This document shows, in pieces, positions 1-7,923 of a stretch of DNA of 50,903 nucleotides. Location of the stretch: contig NZ_JACHIE010000019.1 of assembly GCF_014207635.1 (NCBI RefSeq), forward strand, positions 1-50,903, given 5' to 3'. Source of the stretch: Acetobacter lovaniensis. GTDB taxonomy: Bacteria > Pseudomonadota > Alphaproteobacteria > Acetobacterales > Acetobacteraceae. Numbering within the stretch: position 1 is the first letter of the stretch; each line of letters opens with the position of its first letter. The notes below the pieces were generated by a model. It did not search any database. It saw only the letters and a program-made list of their open reading frames with translations, and was not told the origin of the DNA. Position numbers and translations under genes: made by a program.

Positions 1-107
1 CTGACCGCTCAACTGTCCAAGAGACCTTCCGTGTCATTTCATTTCTGCCTGTGGGTCAGGGTAATCGCTTCATGGAGGTCAAGCTGAGTCTGATTACCGC
101 TCAATAA
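1..107 (+). CDS. C-terminal end of an unidentified prophage protein (partial)
   Basis: An open frame enters from the left edge and stops at TAA 105-107. About 35 residues are visible, ending MEVKLSLITAQ. The start lies outside the window. The neighbours are tail-type genes on the same strand, so a structural protein is plausible, but no family is recognisable from so short a piece. Confidence 0.5.
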   Translation, partial: DRSTVQETFRVISFLPVGQGNRFMEVKLSLITAQ

Positions 108-235
108 GCCCGTAGGCTCCTGCTCATACGGGTCTAGGTGTTCTCTGTTGTGTTGGGTGCTTGTGCGTCTGTGAGGGCGGGGTTCCAGTTTGCTCACTGC
201 GCTCGCCTGTAGTTGGTCTGCTGCTCAGAAGGTGT

Positions 236-284
236 GTTACGAAAAGTCTCTATAAGGGAACACTTGTATGGGACTTTTCGTAAC
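236..284. repeat. Perfect 13-bp inverted repeat in a gene-free gap
   Basis: GTTACGAAAAGTC (236-248) is repeated as its exact reverse complement at 272-284, with a 23-base spacer. No T-run follows, so it does not look like a simple terminator. The whole gap 108-379 holds no convincing gene. It has a shorter CCCGTA/TACGGG stem right after the preceding stop codon and this larger repeat. The repeat could be an operator, a transcript hairpin or the end of an inserted accessory cassette. Confidence 0.6.
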
Positions 285-379
285 GTACCTTTTGACGTGA
301 ATAATGACAGTCATGAGTGTCTGGTAGTATATCAGGGCTTATGATAAATCAGGGGGGATAAAAATAAATAGGTGATATT

Positions 380-1246
380 ATGACCACTACCGTTGCTCTT
401 TCAGATAATGCGTCGGATATTGTGTTGGCTCTGAAAGACTATTGCAAAAAAAATAAAAATCAAATTGATACATATTGGGATGTCCCAGAAGGGCACGGAA
501 ACTATTTAACACATAAAATATCATGGGATTATCATATTTATGACATAGAAGAGGCTCATTCATGCAATGATTTTTTCACACTCGTAAGCAGTGAGTCACT
601 GACCAATTACAACTTACCATACGACAAGCTCTTTATTGTTTCGAGATTTAAATACCCAAATGGCTCTATGCATTATCTTGTATCACTTTGTTTTCAAGCA
701 TCAGATATTGATGATCATAAAACCATAAAAGTTTTAATATTCCAAGGCACATTTAAAGAAGATGGATGGTCTTGGTATTTGCATGGCTATTCTCCTATAA
801 TAGTTGAAGAAAACGTACCTGATAGTTTAAAGGTTGGGTTTGTTCCATTGTGCGCCCCCTTCATTGACATGACACTTGGTGAATTTCTCAATTCATCAAC
901 AGCAGATCGTGGATTGTTTCAAGTTTATTATTTGCTTTGGTTATATAATGCTAAAACGAGAATGGTATCCAGTTCGGTGCCTCCCGGTGCTCTCGCCAAA
1001 AAGCATAATAGGAAGCCATCTTCCAGAAGATCGCCAATTAAAGCACCCATAATAATAACACCAAGCCCTTCAACTGTTACTATTCTGTCTAGCAGGCCAA
1101 CAGTAGGTAGTGGAGGGTGGACAATGAGGCCGCATAGTAGATCAGGCCATTGGCGGACATATAAGAATACTGGAAAACGTATTTGGGTTGAATCATATGA
1201 CGTTCATGGTGGGGCTACAGGGCCACAAACATATAAAACATCATGA
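380..1246 (+). CDS. Accessory prophage protein with basic, His/Trp-rich C-terminus; possibly AcrVA2-like
   Basis: A 288-aa frame, clearly AT-rich, standing alone between a gap with an inverted repeat and the next small genes, as phage accessory (moron) genes often do. AGGTGA lies just upstream of the ATG. Residues 1-200 are acidic to neutral with many aromatic residues and no motif I know. Residues 205-245 are basic and Pro/Ser-rich. The end (about 246-288) reads GGWTMRPHSRSGHW and then GKRIWVESYDVHGG. A terminal RPHxRxGHWR...W pattern of this kind occurs, as I remember, in AcrVA2-like phage and plasmid proteins. That link is from memory and weak; the safe call is hypothetical protein. Confidence 0.6.
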   Translation: MTTTVALSDNASDIVLALKDYCKKNKNQIDTYWDVPEGHGNYLTHKISWDYHIYDIEEAHSCNDFFTLVSSESLTNYNLPYDKLFIVSRFKYPNGSMHYLVSLCFQASDIDDHKTIKVLIFQGTFKEDGWSWYLHGYSPIIVEENVPDSLKVGFVPLCAPFIDMTLGEFLNSSTADRGLFQVYYLLWLYNAKTRMVSSSVPPGALAKKHNRKPSSRRSPIKAPIIITPSPSTVTILSSRPTVGSGGWTMRPHSRSGHWRTYKNTGKRIWVESYDVHGGATGPQTYKTS

Positions 1247-1291
1247 ATAATATCATGTGCTCCACTCATAAATATTGTTTTGGAGTGCAAC

Positions 1292-1651
1292 ATGGATATC
1301 ATCGTACCTACCTTGGCATTAGACCAAGACGCATTAAAACTGGCATTTAAAGAGTGTGGTCGGGTCTTCGTAAGAGAGGCCCGTCTACTGCTTAACCAGT
1401 ATGGGGATGGATTGCCTCATACCGAAACTGGTTATCTTGCCAGTCATCTGAAATGGTCAGTCAGGCAAAAAGGCTCCGTGTTATCCTTGGTAGCAAGAGC
1501 AGATGCCAGATACGCGACAGCATTGTTCGCGGGATCAGTCCGTCATGGACATCAGGTGAAACCCCGGCCTCTCTTCGATATCGCATTGGAAAGATGTGAA
1601 GCTAAATTCCGAGCCATTATAGCCAGTCACCTCAATATCATTGCCATTTAA
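1292..1651 (+). CDS. Probable HK97 gp10-like tail-completion protein
   Basis: A 119-aa product from ATG 1292, chosen because TGGAG (1281-1285) sits 6 bases upstream; a TTG at 1280 is less likely. The layout fits the HK97 gp10/minor tail family: a helical start with VFVREARLLL, a TGYLASHLKWSV segment like the family's TGxLrxSi, a strand carrying ARADARYATALFAG, then KPRPLFDIALE like the usual PFLxPAL end. Such proteins join head and tail. The overall resemblance is moderate and there is no single diagnostic residue. It lies upstream of the unknown 138-aa gene, in the same direction. Confidence 0.5.
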   Translation: MDIIVPTLALDQDALKLAFKECGRVFVREARLLLNQYGDGLPHTETGYLASHLKWSVRQKGSVLSLVARADARYATALFAGSVRHGHQVKPRPLFDIALERCEAKFRAIIASHLNIIAI

Positions 1652-1707
1652 GGCATTTGGTAATAGACCCGGATATGTGTTTATCATTCCCTTGAGATGA
1701 GGTCATA

Positions 1708-2124
1708 ATGTCATTCTCTTTCTTATCCGGTGTTGAATTTGTTGATGAAAAAGAAAAGCCCAAAGGGGCGTCTCCGAGAGACAAGTTCATTACCAATGTT
1801 GATCAGCAGATTAAGAGCTATGAAAGCTCTGCTGAGGGGAAAAAACATTCCGTCACGACTGGCAAAAAGACACGTGAAGTTCGTTTGTGGTTTTCAAGCA
1901 CCGACAATGAGAACTTCATTGGTGACCTTCGCTTCGCAGGCATGAAAATCGAAATTCCCGGCAAAAAAGGTAAGAGCATCAAAGTCACGGGCGGTATTCC
2001 CGGCTTGATTGCTTTCTTGGGACAGGTCAAAGAAGCAGCCATCAAAGGCGAGCTTGATAAGGAAATTAACCGTCTTCACGCGGCTGTTAAAGCTCGCCGT
2101 GCTGGTAAGACTACAGCTCAATAG
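1708..2124 (+). CDS. Hypothetical prophage protein, 138 aa
   Basis: Starts MSFSFLSGVEFVDEKEKP, with GAGGT upstream of the ATG. It is lysine-rich, with no signal peptide or membrane segment. The middle (about 45-95) looks like beta strands separated by glycines (WFSSTDNENFIGDLRFAG) and the last third is helical and basic. The family is not recognised; its place among tail-type genes suggests a small structural or assembly protein. The last 14 bases overlap the 3' end of the convergent HNH gene. Confidence 0.55.
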   Translation: MSFSFLSGVEFVDEKEKPKGASPRDKFITNVDQQIKSYESSAEGKKHSVTTGKKTREVRLWFSSTDNENFIGDLRFAGMKIEIPGKKGKSIKVTGGIPGLIAFLGQVKEAAIKGELDKEINRLHAAVKARRAGKTTAQ

Positions 2125-2464
2125 GCCCGTCTGTCTTTGCCGGGGTCACGGGTAACTCATTGACCCCGGTATTCAGGTAGTTGCGTGTTACCAAGCCATG
2201 ATGACTTCGACACAAGCTACGGACATTCTCAAGGTCATATTTACGATCAGGCGCCTTATCCAATGGCACGATATGATCGACATGAATGTGCAGGGAGTTG
2301 TAATTTCCCTCATCCCAACACATCACGCAGAACGGGTTTCTCTTCCGATAATTCTCTGAAAACTCACGCCATGTACTATCATACTTTTCTGTTCGCATGT
2401 TCCTATGAGTGCGGTTGTAATGATAGTTCCTCTGTGTCGATGAACACCTGATTTTCTCAGCCAT
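2111..2464 (-). CDS. HNH endonuclease, HK97 gp74-like
   Basis: A 117-aa product. After YDSTWREFSENYRKRNPFC comes the zinc pair C-x2-C (FCVMCW, about residues 46-49), the core HVDHIVPLDK (about 61-70), the spacer with DLENVRSLC and the second zinc pair CRSHH. Similar phage HNH proteins aid DNA packaging at cos sites next to the terminase, but no terminase is in the window, so a homing or other role is possible. It is the last gene of the minus-strand tail block and overlaps the upstream gpN-like gene by 8 bases, which suggests translational coupling. Confidence 0.8.
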   Translation of the reverse strand: MAEKIRCSSTQRNYHYNRTHRNMRTEKYDSTWREFSENYRKRNPFCVMCWDEGNYNSLHIHVDHIVPLDKAPDRKYDLENVRSLCRSHHGLVTRNYLNTGVNELPVTPAKTDGPIEL

Positions 2465-2996
2465 TGTTAATCACCTCAAGTGTCGTGTTGACGAACAGGG
2501 GGTGAATGATCTTGCTATTATTGCGTAGCAATATGTCATCGGCCATCGACCCATCTTGATAGATATACTGCGCCAGCACAGGTAAGGGTATCTTGTCCGT
2601 GGGATCGACATAAAACTCCACAACCTGTGGTAACACTGACCCGCGAGTGCTGATATCCGCGATAGTCTTGGTATAGAGGCGCTTTAAGCGATTAAATGCC
2701 TGAGAGTCCAAATTGCTATCACCCATTTGAGCCTCAAAGAGTGGCTTCAATGACGTGAGTATATTCTCGGCTTGTGACGAGGAATCAAACTCAATCTGAC
2801 TGACCGCTGCGCCTATATAACTGAGGATCACGATCCTTAGGCTTGTCGCCGTGGTCTCATTCATTGTCGGTACTAATGTTCTACTCGTTGGATCATACCC
2901 AACTTTTTCCATCATGCCGATAAAAACTGACAGACGTTGAACCGGGTCTGGGTATAAGTCTGTGATGTTGTCCATAATATCAATGATGCTTTGCAT
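2457..2996 (-). CDS. DNA circularisation (Mu gpN-like) protein, C-terminal part
   Basis: A 179-aa product. Its last 60 residues match what I know of the C-terminal end of DNA circularisation/gpN proteins: a VLPQVVEFYV segment, IPLPVLAQYIYQDGSMADDI, then LRNNSKIIHPLFV and LEVI, corresponding to the family's LPALVLAYRLYGDxxRADELvaRNxIRHPGFVP. The N-terminal half of the same family is a separate gene at 5001-5744. Together they give 426 aa, close to a usual single-chain gpN. The start codon shares one base with the tape-measure stop (TAATG), so the gene is coupled to it. Confidence 0.7.
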   Translation of the reverse strand: MQSIIDIMDNITDLYPDPVQRLSVFIGMMEKVGYDPTSRTLVPTMNETTATSLRIVILSYIGAAVSQIEFDSSSQAENILTSLKPLFEAQMGDSNLDSQAFNRLKRLYTKTIADISTRGSVLPQVVEFYVDPTDKIPLPVLAQYIYQDGSMADDILLRNNSKIIHPLFVNTTLEVINNG

Positions 2997-4999
2997 TATC
3001 GGCCTCCGATACGTGGCTGTGATGTTGTCCTTGTTTTAACGTCTCCAATTTTCGGATTTACCGGCAATGTGTGAGAGCCCATTGTCGCACTGGTAACTTT
3101 GCCCTCATGATTGACATTGAGGTTAATCGTCATGTCACCCGAGACATTGGCATTTGCTGTAGTTTGCTGGGCCTGACCCTTAGGTGTGCCGCCACTGTAT
3201 TGCTGGTATTGTGAGAGAGTGGACCGTGCGTTGTTGAGGCGAGTGGCGTACTCCCTGCCCCTGACCCCGTTATCAAGGTATTCCTTGGGACGTTCGCCAT
3301 CGAGAAAGCCCTTATTGGCATCTTCTAGTGTTGAAGCCCCGTAGAACTCGCCACCGGCCTTCTTCTCGCTGGTTTTCATTTCCCATAGGTTCGCGTCTAG
3401 CTGTTCCTGCCATGACATTTGGTCAAGACGCTTGCCGAACTGCTTCTGTATGGCTTTTTCGCGCGGTCGCTGCTCTTGCAAGATACCAACAGCATGGCCG
3501 TTGTCACCGATGGCCTTCTCATTGAAGCCTGATTCCTGTTGGACATTACCAACAATCGTGGCGGCCTGCTCTGGCTTGAGACCTCTCTGTTTGACCAGAA
3601 AGTCCATCATTTCCATTTTGCGCTGTTGCTGCTCTAGGGGGGAGTATCTACCCGAGGAATGATACCTACGATCCATAGACATCTGCTTTTGTCGATTAGC
3701 CACGATACCAGCGTCAGAGCCATCGTATTTGAGTTCCTTGTAGAGACTATAGCCCGCATACCCAGCCACACCCGCAGCAGCACCTAAAGCGAGAACAGGC
3801 GCGACAGCTCCACCACCGATTGCCGCCCCACCGAGCTTGGCAGCTTGAGCAGCGACAACCGCTGTTCTCATGCCCGTAAACGCCTTGGTGATCATCGCAA
3901 TATCTGCGACCACACCAACCGCCCATGACGTGAAGCTAATAGCCTTGATTGCGAGAAAGATACCTACGAGGCCCGTGGCACCACCTAGAAGATTGTAGAG
4001 CTTCTTGGCCTCGCCAAAGAACGACCTTACGCCATCGCTAACCGCTTTCCAGTCGATGTTCTTGATTGCTTGGGCGACATCATCTGCGACACCTTTGATG
4101 TCGGCCATAATGCTATCGACGTTCTTACCGTCATTTGACCAGTTGATGAATGAGTCCAAAAGGGAATTGACTGCGGGTGCGAGAGCAGCTTCCAACTTGG
4201 TAGTCAGCACACCTGCTCGACCACCTGCCATCTTGAACTTATCGGATAGGTCTTCAGCTTGCTTGACGAACGGAGCCATATCGCGGGCATTGTCCTGCGA
4301 AGCCTTTTGCAGACGTTTGAAGCGGGCTAAATCCTGATCCATAAGCGCAGGATCAAGGCCAGCGGCACTCAAGAGGTTACGACCACCAGCTTGATTTACG
4401 GTGCCGTTTTTAAGGAGTTGCTGAACACGAGCAATGGCTTTGACTTGGGCATCTTCGAATTTCATATTGGGATTAATGCCCAACATATTGTCCGCGAACT
4501 GCGCTTGTGCGTTCATGCCCGAACCAGCTTGTGCTTGTGTATCTTGGTAATTCTTGAGACCGCCAATCTGATCCAAGCCTGTGAGCTTGGACATCTGGTT
4601 TAACTGGACAATCTTGTCACCTGCGACACCCAAGAGCGCAGACGCATTGCGTATTTCCTGACCCCAATTTGCAAAGTTCTGTGTGAGCTTAACAACACCC
4701 ATCACCGAACCCACACCAATGACACCAGCGAGCGCCTTGGTCATACCCATAAGCGGTGAAGTGACCTGACTGATATGACCCTTGAGCGATGTGAAGCCCT
4801 TCTTCATATCGTCTAGGTGCTTCTTGCGGGCTTTCATCGATGCGTCATAGCCAGACAGCTTATTGTATTGGGCTAGTTCCTTCTGATACGCCCGCATGGG
4901 TGCTTGTGCGGCCCTGAACTCCTTATTGAGTGTTTTGAGCTTTGCTGTGGCGGCATCAACCAACTCCACTCTGGTCGTAAATGTCCCATTTGCTGCCAT
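2996..4999 (-). CDS. Tail tape-measure protein with tail-lysozyme domain
   Basis: A 667-aa product. The first 80 residues are charged and coiled-coil-like, followed by hydrophobic patches (about 85-105, 335-375 and 390-420) typical of tape-measure proteins. From about 460 to 600 there is a Phage_lysozyme2-type domain: FLVKQRGLKPEQAATIVGN, then QQESGF with the likely catalytic Glu (about 488), then GHAVGILQ. This domain lets the tail cross peptidoglycan during infection. The tail end is polar and disordered. It starts one base after the gpN N-terminal gene (TAA-C-ATG, with AGGAG ahead) and ends by overlapping the gpN C-terminal gene. Confidence 0.8.
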   Translation of the reverse strand: MAANGTFTTRVELVDAATAKLKTLNKEFRAAQAPMRAYQKELAQYNKLSGYDASMKARKKHLDDMKKGFTSLKGHISQVTSPLMGMTKALAGVIGVGSVMGVVKLTQNFANWGQEIRNASALLGVAGDKIVQLNQMSKLTGLDQIGGLKNYQDTQAQAGSGMNAQAQFADNMLGINPNMKFEDAQVKAIARVQQLLKNGTVNQAGGRNLLSAAGLDPALMDQDLARFKRLQKASQDNARDMAPFVKQAEDLSDKFKMAGGRAGVLTTKLEAALAPAVNSLLDSFINWSNDGKNVDSIMADIKGVADDVAQAIKNIDWKAVSDGVRSFFGEAKKLYNLLGGATGLVGIFLAIKAISFTSWAVGVVADIAMITKAFTGMRTAVVAAQAAKLGGAAIGGGAVAPVLALGAAAGVAGYAGYSLYKELKYDGSDAGIVANRQKQMSMDRRYHSSGRYSPLEQQQRKMEMMDFLVKQRGLKPEQAATIVGNVQQESGFNEKAIGDNGHAVGILQEQRPREKAIQKQFGKRLDQMSWQEQLDANLWEMKTSEKKAGGEFYGASTLEDANKGFLDGERPKEYLDNGVRGREYATRLNNARSTLSQYQQYSGGTPKGQAQQTTANANVSGDMTINLNVNHEGKVTSATMGSHTLPVNPKIGDVKTRTTSQPRIGGR

Positions 5000-5000
5000 G

Positions 5001-5744
5001 TTATGCTCCTAACTCAGCATTCGCGGCAGCGAGTGACGTGCTTAAACTCTGCTTTGCGGTATTGGTTGTTGTGATCGTAAGGGACTGAGCACTGCTGAAT
5101 TTCTGCGCGTCAGTGGAACCTGTGACCTTGCTTGTAACGGTACTGGTCGTGGAAAATGGGTTCTGAGCATATCGACCAAGCGTTGAATGGCTCATCACTG
5201 AGTCGATACCGGATATTGCGGTCGTCGTAACCGCAGTGGTCGCCATACCAACAGCCCCATTCAAGAGACTGTTCGCGGTATCACCGAGACCAAAATCAAG
5301 GTCATCAAGACCGCCCATTGCCTCACTGAGCAGATCACCAGCGGTATCAAGTAGGCCAAGGGGCGTTATGGGAACTTGCGGCAATACAGTCGCGGCGACA
5401 AATTCCATTTCAACTTGTATGATGCCCTTCTCATTCATCTTCTCAGAAAATTCAGAAAAAATACACGCCGCTCGATACATACCGCGACTTGGATGAAGTA
5501 ATTCCCCAATGCCTTTGACACGTAGAGCCGCTTCAAGAAGGTCTCGGCTCATATAGAGGTTTGAGTCATTGCTTATAAAAGCAGAGAAGCGAAACCTAAG
5601 TGTATTGGCCCCAAGGTCTTCTAGGTACGGGTTTGTCTGATTGGGAAACTCATGCACGATGATAGATCGGTTCATGCCGCTATCTGAAAAATCCCGAATA
5701 TAAAATGGCACTCCACGAAAACTACCCACTGGACTGACTGTCAT
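5001..5744 (-). CDS. DNA circularisation (Mu gpN-like) protein, N-terminal part
   Basis: A 247-aa product. Residues 8-90 match the DNA_circ_N family: SFRGVPFYI, then SIIVHEFPNQTNPYLEDLG, then LRFRFSAFI and GELLHPSRG. In Mu, gpN is a baseplate/tail protein. Full-length family members run to 400-500 aa, whereas this one changes to a low-complexity Ser/Thr/Ala tail after about 150 and stops at 247. The missing C-terminal domain is encoded downstream at 2457-2996, beyond the tape-measure gene. It is the first gene of the minus-strand tail block. Confidence 0.8.
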   Translation of the reverse strand: MTVSPVGSFRGVPFYIRDFSDSGMNRSIIVHEFPNQTNPYLEDLGANTLRFRFSAFISNDSNLYMSRDLLEAALRVKGIGELLHPSRGMYRAACIFSEFSEKMNEKGIIQVEMEFVAATVLPQVPITPLGLLDTAGDLLSEAMGGLDDLDFGLGDTANSLLNGAVGMATTAVTTTAISGIDSVMSHSTLGRYAQNPFSTTSTVTSKVTGSTDAQKFSSAQSLTITTTNTAKQSLSTSLAAANAELGA

Positions 5745-5753
5745 AAGTAATAC

Positions 5754-5789
5754 CTCAATAAAATATACGATCGTCGAATATTTATTGAG
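5754..5789. promoter_or_regulatory. Palindrome between divergent prophage operons
   Basis: CTCAATAAA (5754-5762) and TTTATTGAG (5781-5789) are exact inverted copies with an 18-base AT-rich centre holding CGATCG. They lie in the 150-base gap between the minus-strand tail block and the plus-strand HNH operon, where both promoters must be. A regulator-binding site is a reasonable inference; no matching regulator gene is visible. Confidence 0.4.
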
Positions 5790-5895
5790 ATGAAAATAAC
5801 AATTTCAGAGCTAAGAACGGTGTTTTGGCGTCTCCCGCATAAATAGAAATGAAGAAAGCGTTGTATTGCTTTCCGCATTTCAAAGGAGAATTAAA

Positions 5896-6330
5896 ATGCC
5901 AAAGAAAAAAATAACAGCCAAAGATTCATTGAAGGCTAAAACAGAAATTAATACCAACACACCCATTATCAATGGGCATCACTGCTTGGATTATCTCGGT
6001 GGATATTCTGATGTCGGATATGGCTGGGTTCGTGACAATTCAACTCAGAAACTGGCACATCGTGCGTCATACGAAATCCATCATGGCCCTATACCAAAAG
6101 ATATGCTGGTGCTTCATGCGTGTGACAGACGTTCGTGTGTTGAGCCACGCCATTTGAGAGTGGGCACACAAAAAGATAATGCAGCAGACAGAAAAGCCAG
6201 ACCCAAGGCTCCGCTCTCACCCAGTGATAAGACCGCAATCATAAACGACACTGACGATTTCAACGCCATAGGACGAAAATATAATATCAGTCGCAATACG
6301 GTAAAACAAATTAAAGGGTTAATTCCATGA
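5896..6330 (+). CDS. HNH homing-type endonuclease with C-terminal HTH
   Basis: A 144-aa product starting MPKKKITAKD; this ATG is chosen over one 30 bases earlier because AAGGAG (5883-5888) is well placed for it. The core is of the HNH_3 type: AHRASYEIHHGPIPKDMLVL, then HACDRRSCVEPRHLRVG with paired cysteines and His, then TQKDNAADRKA. The last 35 residues (FNAIGRKYNISRNTVKQI) look like a helix-turn-helix, common as a DNA-recognition tail in phage homing nucleases. Its stop overlaps the next start (ATGA), so it heads a three-gene operon. Confidence 0.8.
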   Translation: MPKKKITAKDSLKAKTEINTNTPIINGHHCLDYLGGYSDVGYGWVRDNSTQKLAHRASYEIHHGPIPKDMLVLHACDRRSCVEPRHLRVGTQKDNAADRKARPKAPLSPSDKTAIINDTDDFNAIGRKYNISRNTVKQIKGLIP

Positions 6331-6518
6331 ATAACTCAGATATATTGGGTCTGTATTTTCAAGGCCGTTTAACAAAAAACACATTGATAAACATCATAAA
6401 TTTGAAGTCCGTTTTGTCGAGCATTGATAACGGAAACATACCTAGCGATGAATATATGAAGGCATTGATGTCCTCATTGTTCCCAGAACCACAAGATCAG
6501 GAGCAAGGAAATGGATAA
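6327..6518 (+). CDS. Small hypothetical prophage protein, 63 aa
   Basis: Starts MNNSDILGLYFQGRLTKN. It overlaps the HNH gene upstream (ATGA) and the 98-aa gene downstream by 8 bases, which is the main evidence that it is translated. It is probably helical and soluble, with no known motif. Confidence 0.5.
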   Translation: MNNSDILGLYFQGRLTKNTLINIINLKSVLSSIDNGNIPSDEYMKALMSSLFPEPQDQEQGNG

Positions 6519-6807
6519 GCTCAAAGAAGGAACACAACTACTCGAAAACACAGCAAAGGACTTCACGGAGTTCTGCCTAAAGACAACCGAAGAACTGAAG
6601 ACGCCATACGAATTGCTCTGTGAGAAGATAGACGCAGTTATCGAAGAGCATAATGAGCTTATTGAGGATATGGGAGTTATGACAGCAGAAGATAAGATTG
6701 AGGTTGAGCAATCTTTGAAGAGATACGACACACTCTGCGACATAAAAGAAAGGTATGAAGAAGATAATAGTGTTGATATTTTGATGGAATTTCTCACAAT
6801 ATATTAA
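6511..6807 (+). CDS. Hypothetical acidic coiled-coil prophage protein, 98 aa
   Basis: Starts MDKLKEGTQLLENTAKDF, preceded by AGGA inside the upstream gene. It is strongly acidic and almost fully helical with heptad-like spacing, so a coiled coil is likely. It has no signal peptide or cysteine cluster. It is the third gene of the HNH operon. The function is unknown; size and position would suit a tail-assembly, inhibitor or regulatory protein equally well. Confidence 0.55.
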   Translation: MDKLKEGTQLLENTAKDFTEFCLKTTEELKTPYELLCEKIDAVIEEHNELIEDMGVMTAEDKIEVEQSLKRYDTLCDIKERYEEDNSVDILMEFLTIY

Positions 6808-6890
6808 CAAATAATTATTAAGACTATATTTTTCATGACGCGATTAGAAAACGACACTAAAAAGCCAGTATGTTTATTTCAGGAGTTAAA

Positions 6891-7259
6891 ATGTTTAAGA
6901 ATATGCTGGCCGCAGTTGGCCTAATTTTACCCATATCAGTTCATGCACAGACTTCGACTGTGATCTTTGACCATCACACTTATCATTTCAAAATGACACG
7001 CGGCAACATATGGGAAAGCCCTTTAACGCCGGGTATTTTGGACTGGAATTTCTCATCAGGTGATCATACGTTTGTCGTTCATATGGCCGGGAGATCAGCT
7101 TTTTACGGAGGCGTTCGTGACAGCCAGATACCCGGTATGGGAACTAATGCTCCGGCGAGTAATCTCCGCTGCTCATATGATCCCTATAACTCTTTCATTG
7201 GTTGCAAGGGCACCTTAGATGGGCATGGGACTTTTGATGTGATGGTGAGCGGGCAATGA
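6891..7259 (+). CDS. Exported hypothetical prophage protein, 122 aa
   Basis: The start at 6891 is chosen because AGGAG (6881-6885) precedes it and the protein then begins with a good signal peptide, MFKNMLAAVGLILPISVHA, with cleavage after AHA-like VHA. The mature part is about 100 aa, mostly beta-like, with two cysteines (CSYDPYNSFIGC) that could form a disulfide. The function is unknown. It overlaps the next exported gene by 4 bases (ATGA). A secreted pair inside a prophage suggests lysogenic conversion or superinfection exclusion, which is inference only. Confidence 0.6.
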   Translation: MFKNMLAAVGLILPISVHAQTSTVIFDHHTYHFKMTRGNIWESPLTPGILDWNFSSGDHTFVVHMAGRSAFYGGVRDSQIPGMGTNAPASNLRCSYDPYNSFIGCKGTLDGHGTFDVMVSGQ

Positions 7260-7711
7260 TAAAAATAGCTCTAGCTGCTCTTGTGGCGATCATGCCCATT
7301 ACAGCCTACGCGGAGACAATGAGTAATCATAAAGGTCATTGTCTCCCCGCAAGCCATATCGGATTGGCAGATGTTAAATCCTCTCTCAGCATTTCGCTTA
7401 ATGACTGGGATCATTCCGATAAAAATAATCACCCCATTGAATGTGATACGTCTGTATTGCTGACCAATGACAAGATGGTTTCAACAATGGCATTTGGTGA
7501 TGAAAAAAATGTAGCAATCACATTCCATATGACATTCAAAAATGACCACTTTGATATTGATGGTGTGTGGATTGGCAATAAGTTGGAATACAAAAAAGCT
7601 CTTGGTCAATGTTACAAAAAGGATGAAAAAACATTCGTTTGTGGTGCCGTAAGTGATACCGTTGTAAATGGGAAAGTTAATATCTACGAAGTTGTGTATC
7701 TACTCGATTAA
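7256..7711 (+). CDS. Exported hypothetical prophage protein, 151 aa
   Basis: Begins with a signal peptide (MIKIALAALVAIMPITAYA), followed by about 130 mature residues with four cysteines (about positions 29, 63, 119 and 129), enough for two disulfides. It is translationally coupled to the upstream exported gene through ATGA. A strong terminator follows, so the two genes probably form their own transcription unit. No family is recognised. Confidence 0.6.
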   Translation: MIKIALAALVAIMPITAYAETMSNHKGHCLPASHIGLADVKSSLSISLNDWDHSDKNNHPIECDTSVLLTNDKMVSTMAFGDEKNVAITFHMTFKNDHFDIDGVWIGNKLEYKKALGQCYKKDEKTFVCGAVSDTVVNGKVNIYEVVYLLD

Positions 7712-7718
7712 ATAAAAA

Positions 7719-7744
7719 CCCCAGACTCATACTCTGGGGTTTCT
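7719..7744 (+). terminator. Rho-independent terminator after the exported pair
   Basis: CCCCAGA (7719-7725) pairs with TCTGGGG (7733-7739) around a 7-base loop, followed by TTTCTT. It sits just after the stop at 7711. Confidence 0.85.
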
Positions 7745-7786
7745 TGTGAGCAAATAAATACATGATAACAACATCTGGAGGTTATC

Positions 7787-7921
7787 ATGCTCACAATTCT
7801 TACGACTTTTGGAATTACCGAAGTCCTGAACATTGCTGCAATCGTAGCTGTTATTTTTTATCGCAAGAAAATTAAAGCAACGGCTGAAACAGTTATCAGC
7901 GATGTAACAACTGGCGCTTAA
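7787..7921 (+). CDS. 44-aa single-span membrane protein, possible holin
   Basis: ATG 7787 with GGAGG 6 bases upstream opens a 44-aa frame, MLTILTTFGITEVLNIAAIV and on, with one membrane segment (about 8-24) followed by a short basic cytoplasmic tail (YRKKIKATAE). It lies 2 bases before the Rz-type gene. Position and topology fit a small holin or holin-like lysis protein, but holins are too variable to be sure, and one span is few. Confidence 0.5.
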   Translation: MLTILTTFGITEVLNIAAIVAVIFYRKKIKATAETVISDVTTGA

Positions 7922-7923
7922 CA

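Noticed and set aside
2111..2464. Group I or II intron homing context for the HNH gene
   Set aside because: No intron core blocks are visible around it and the neighbouring frames are intact.
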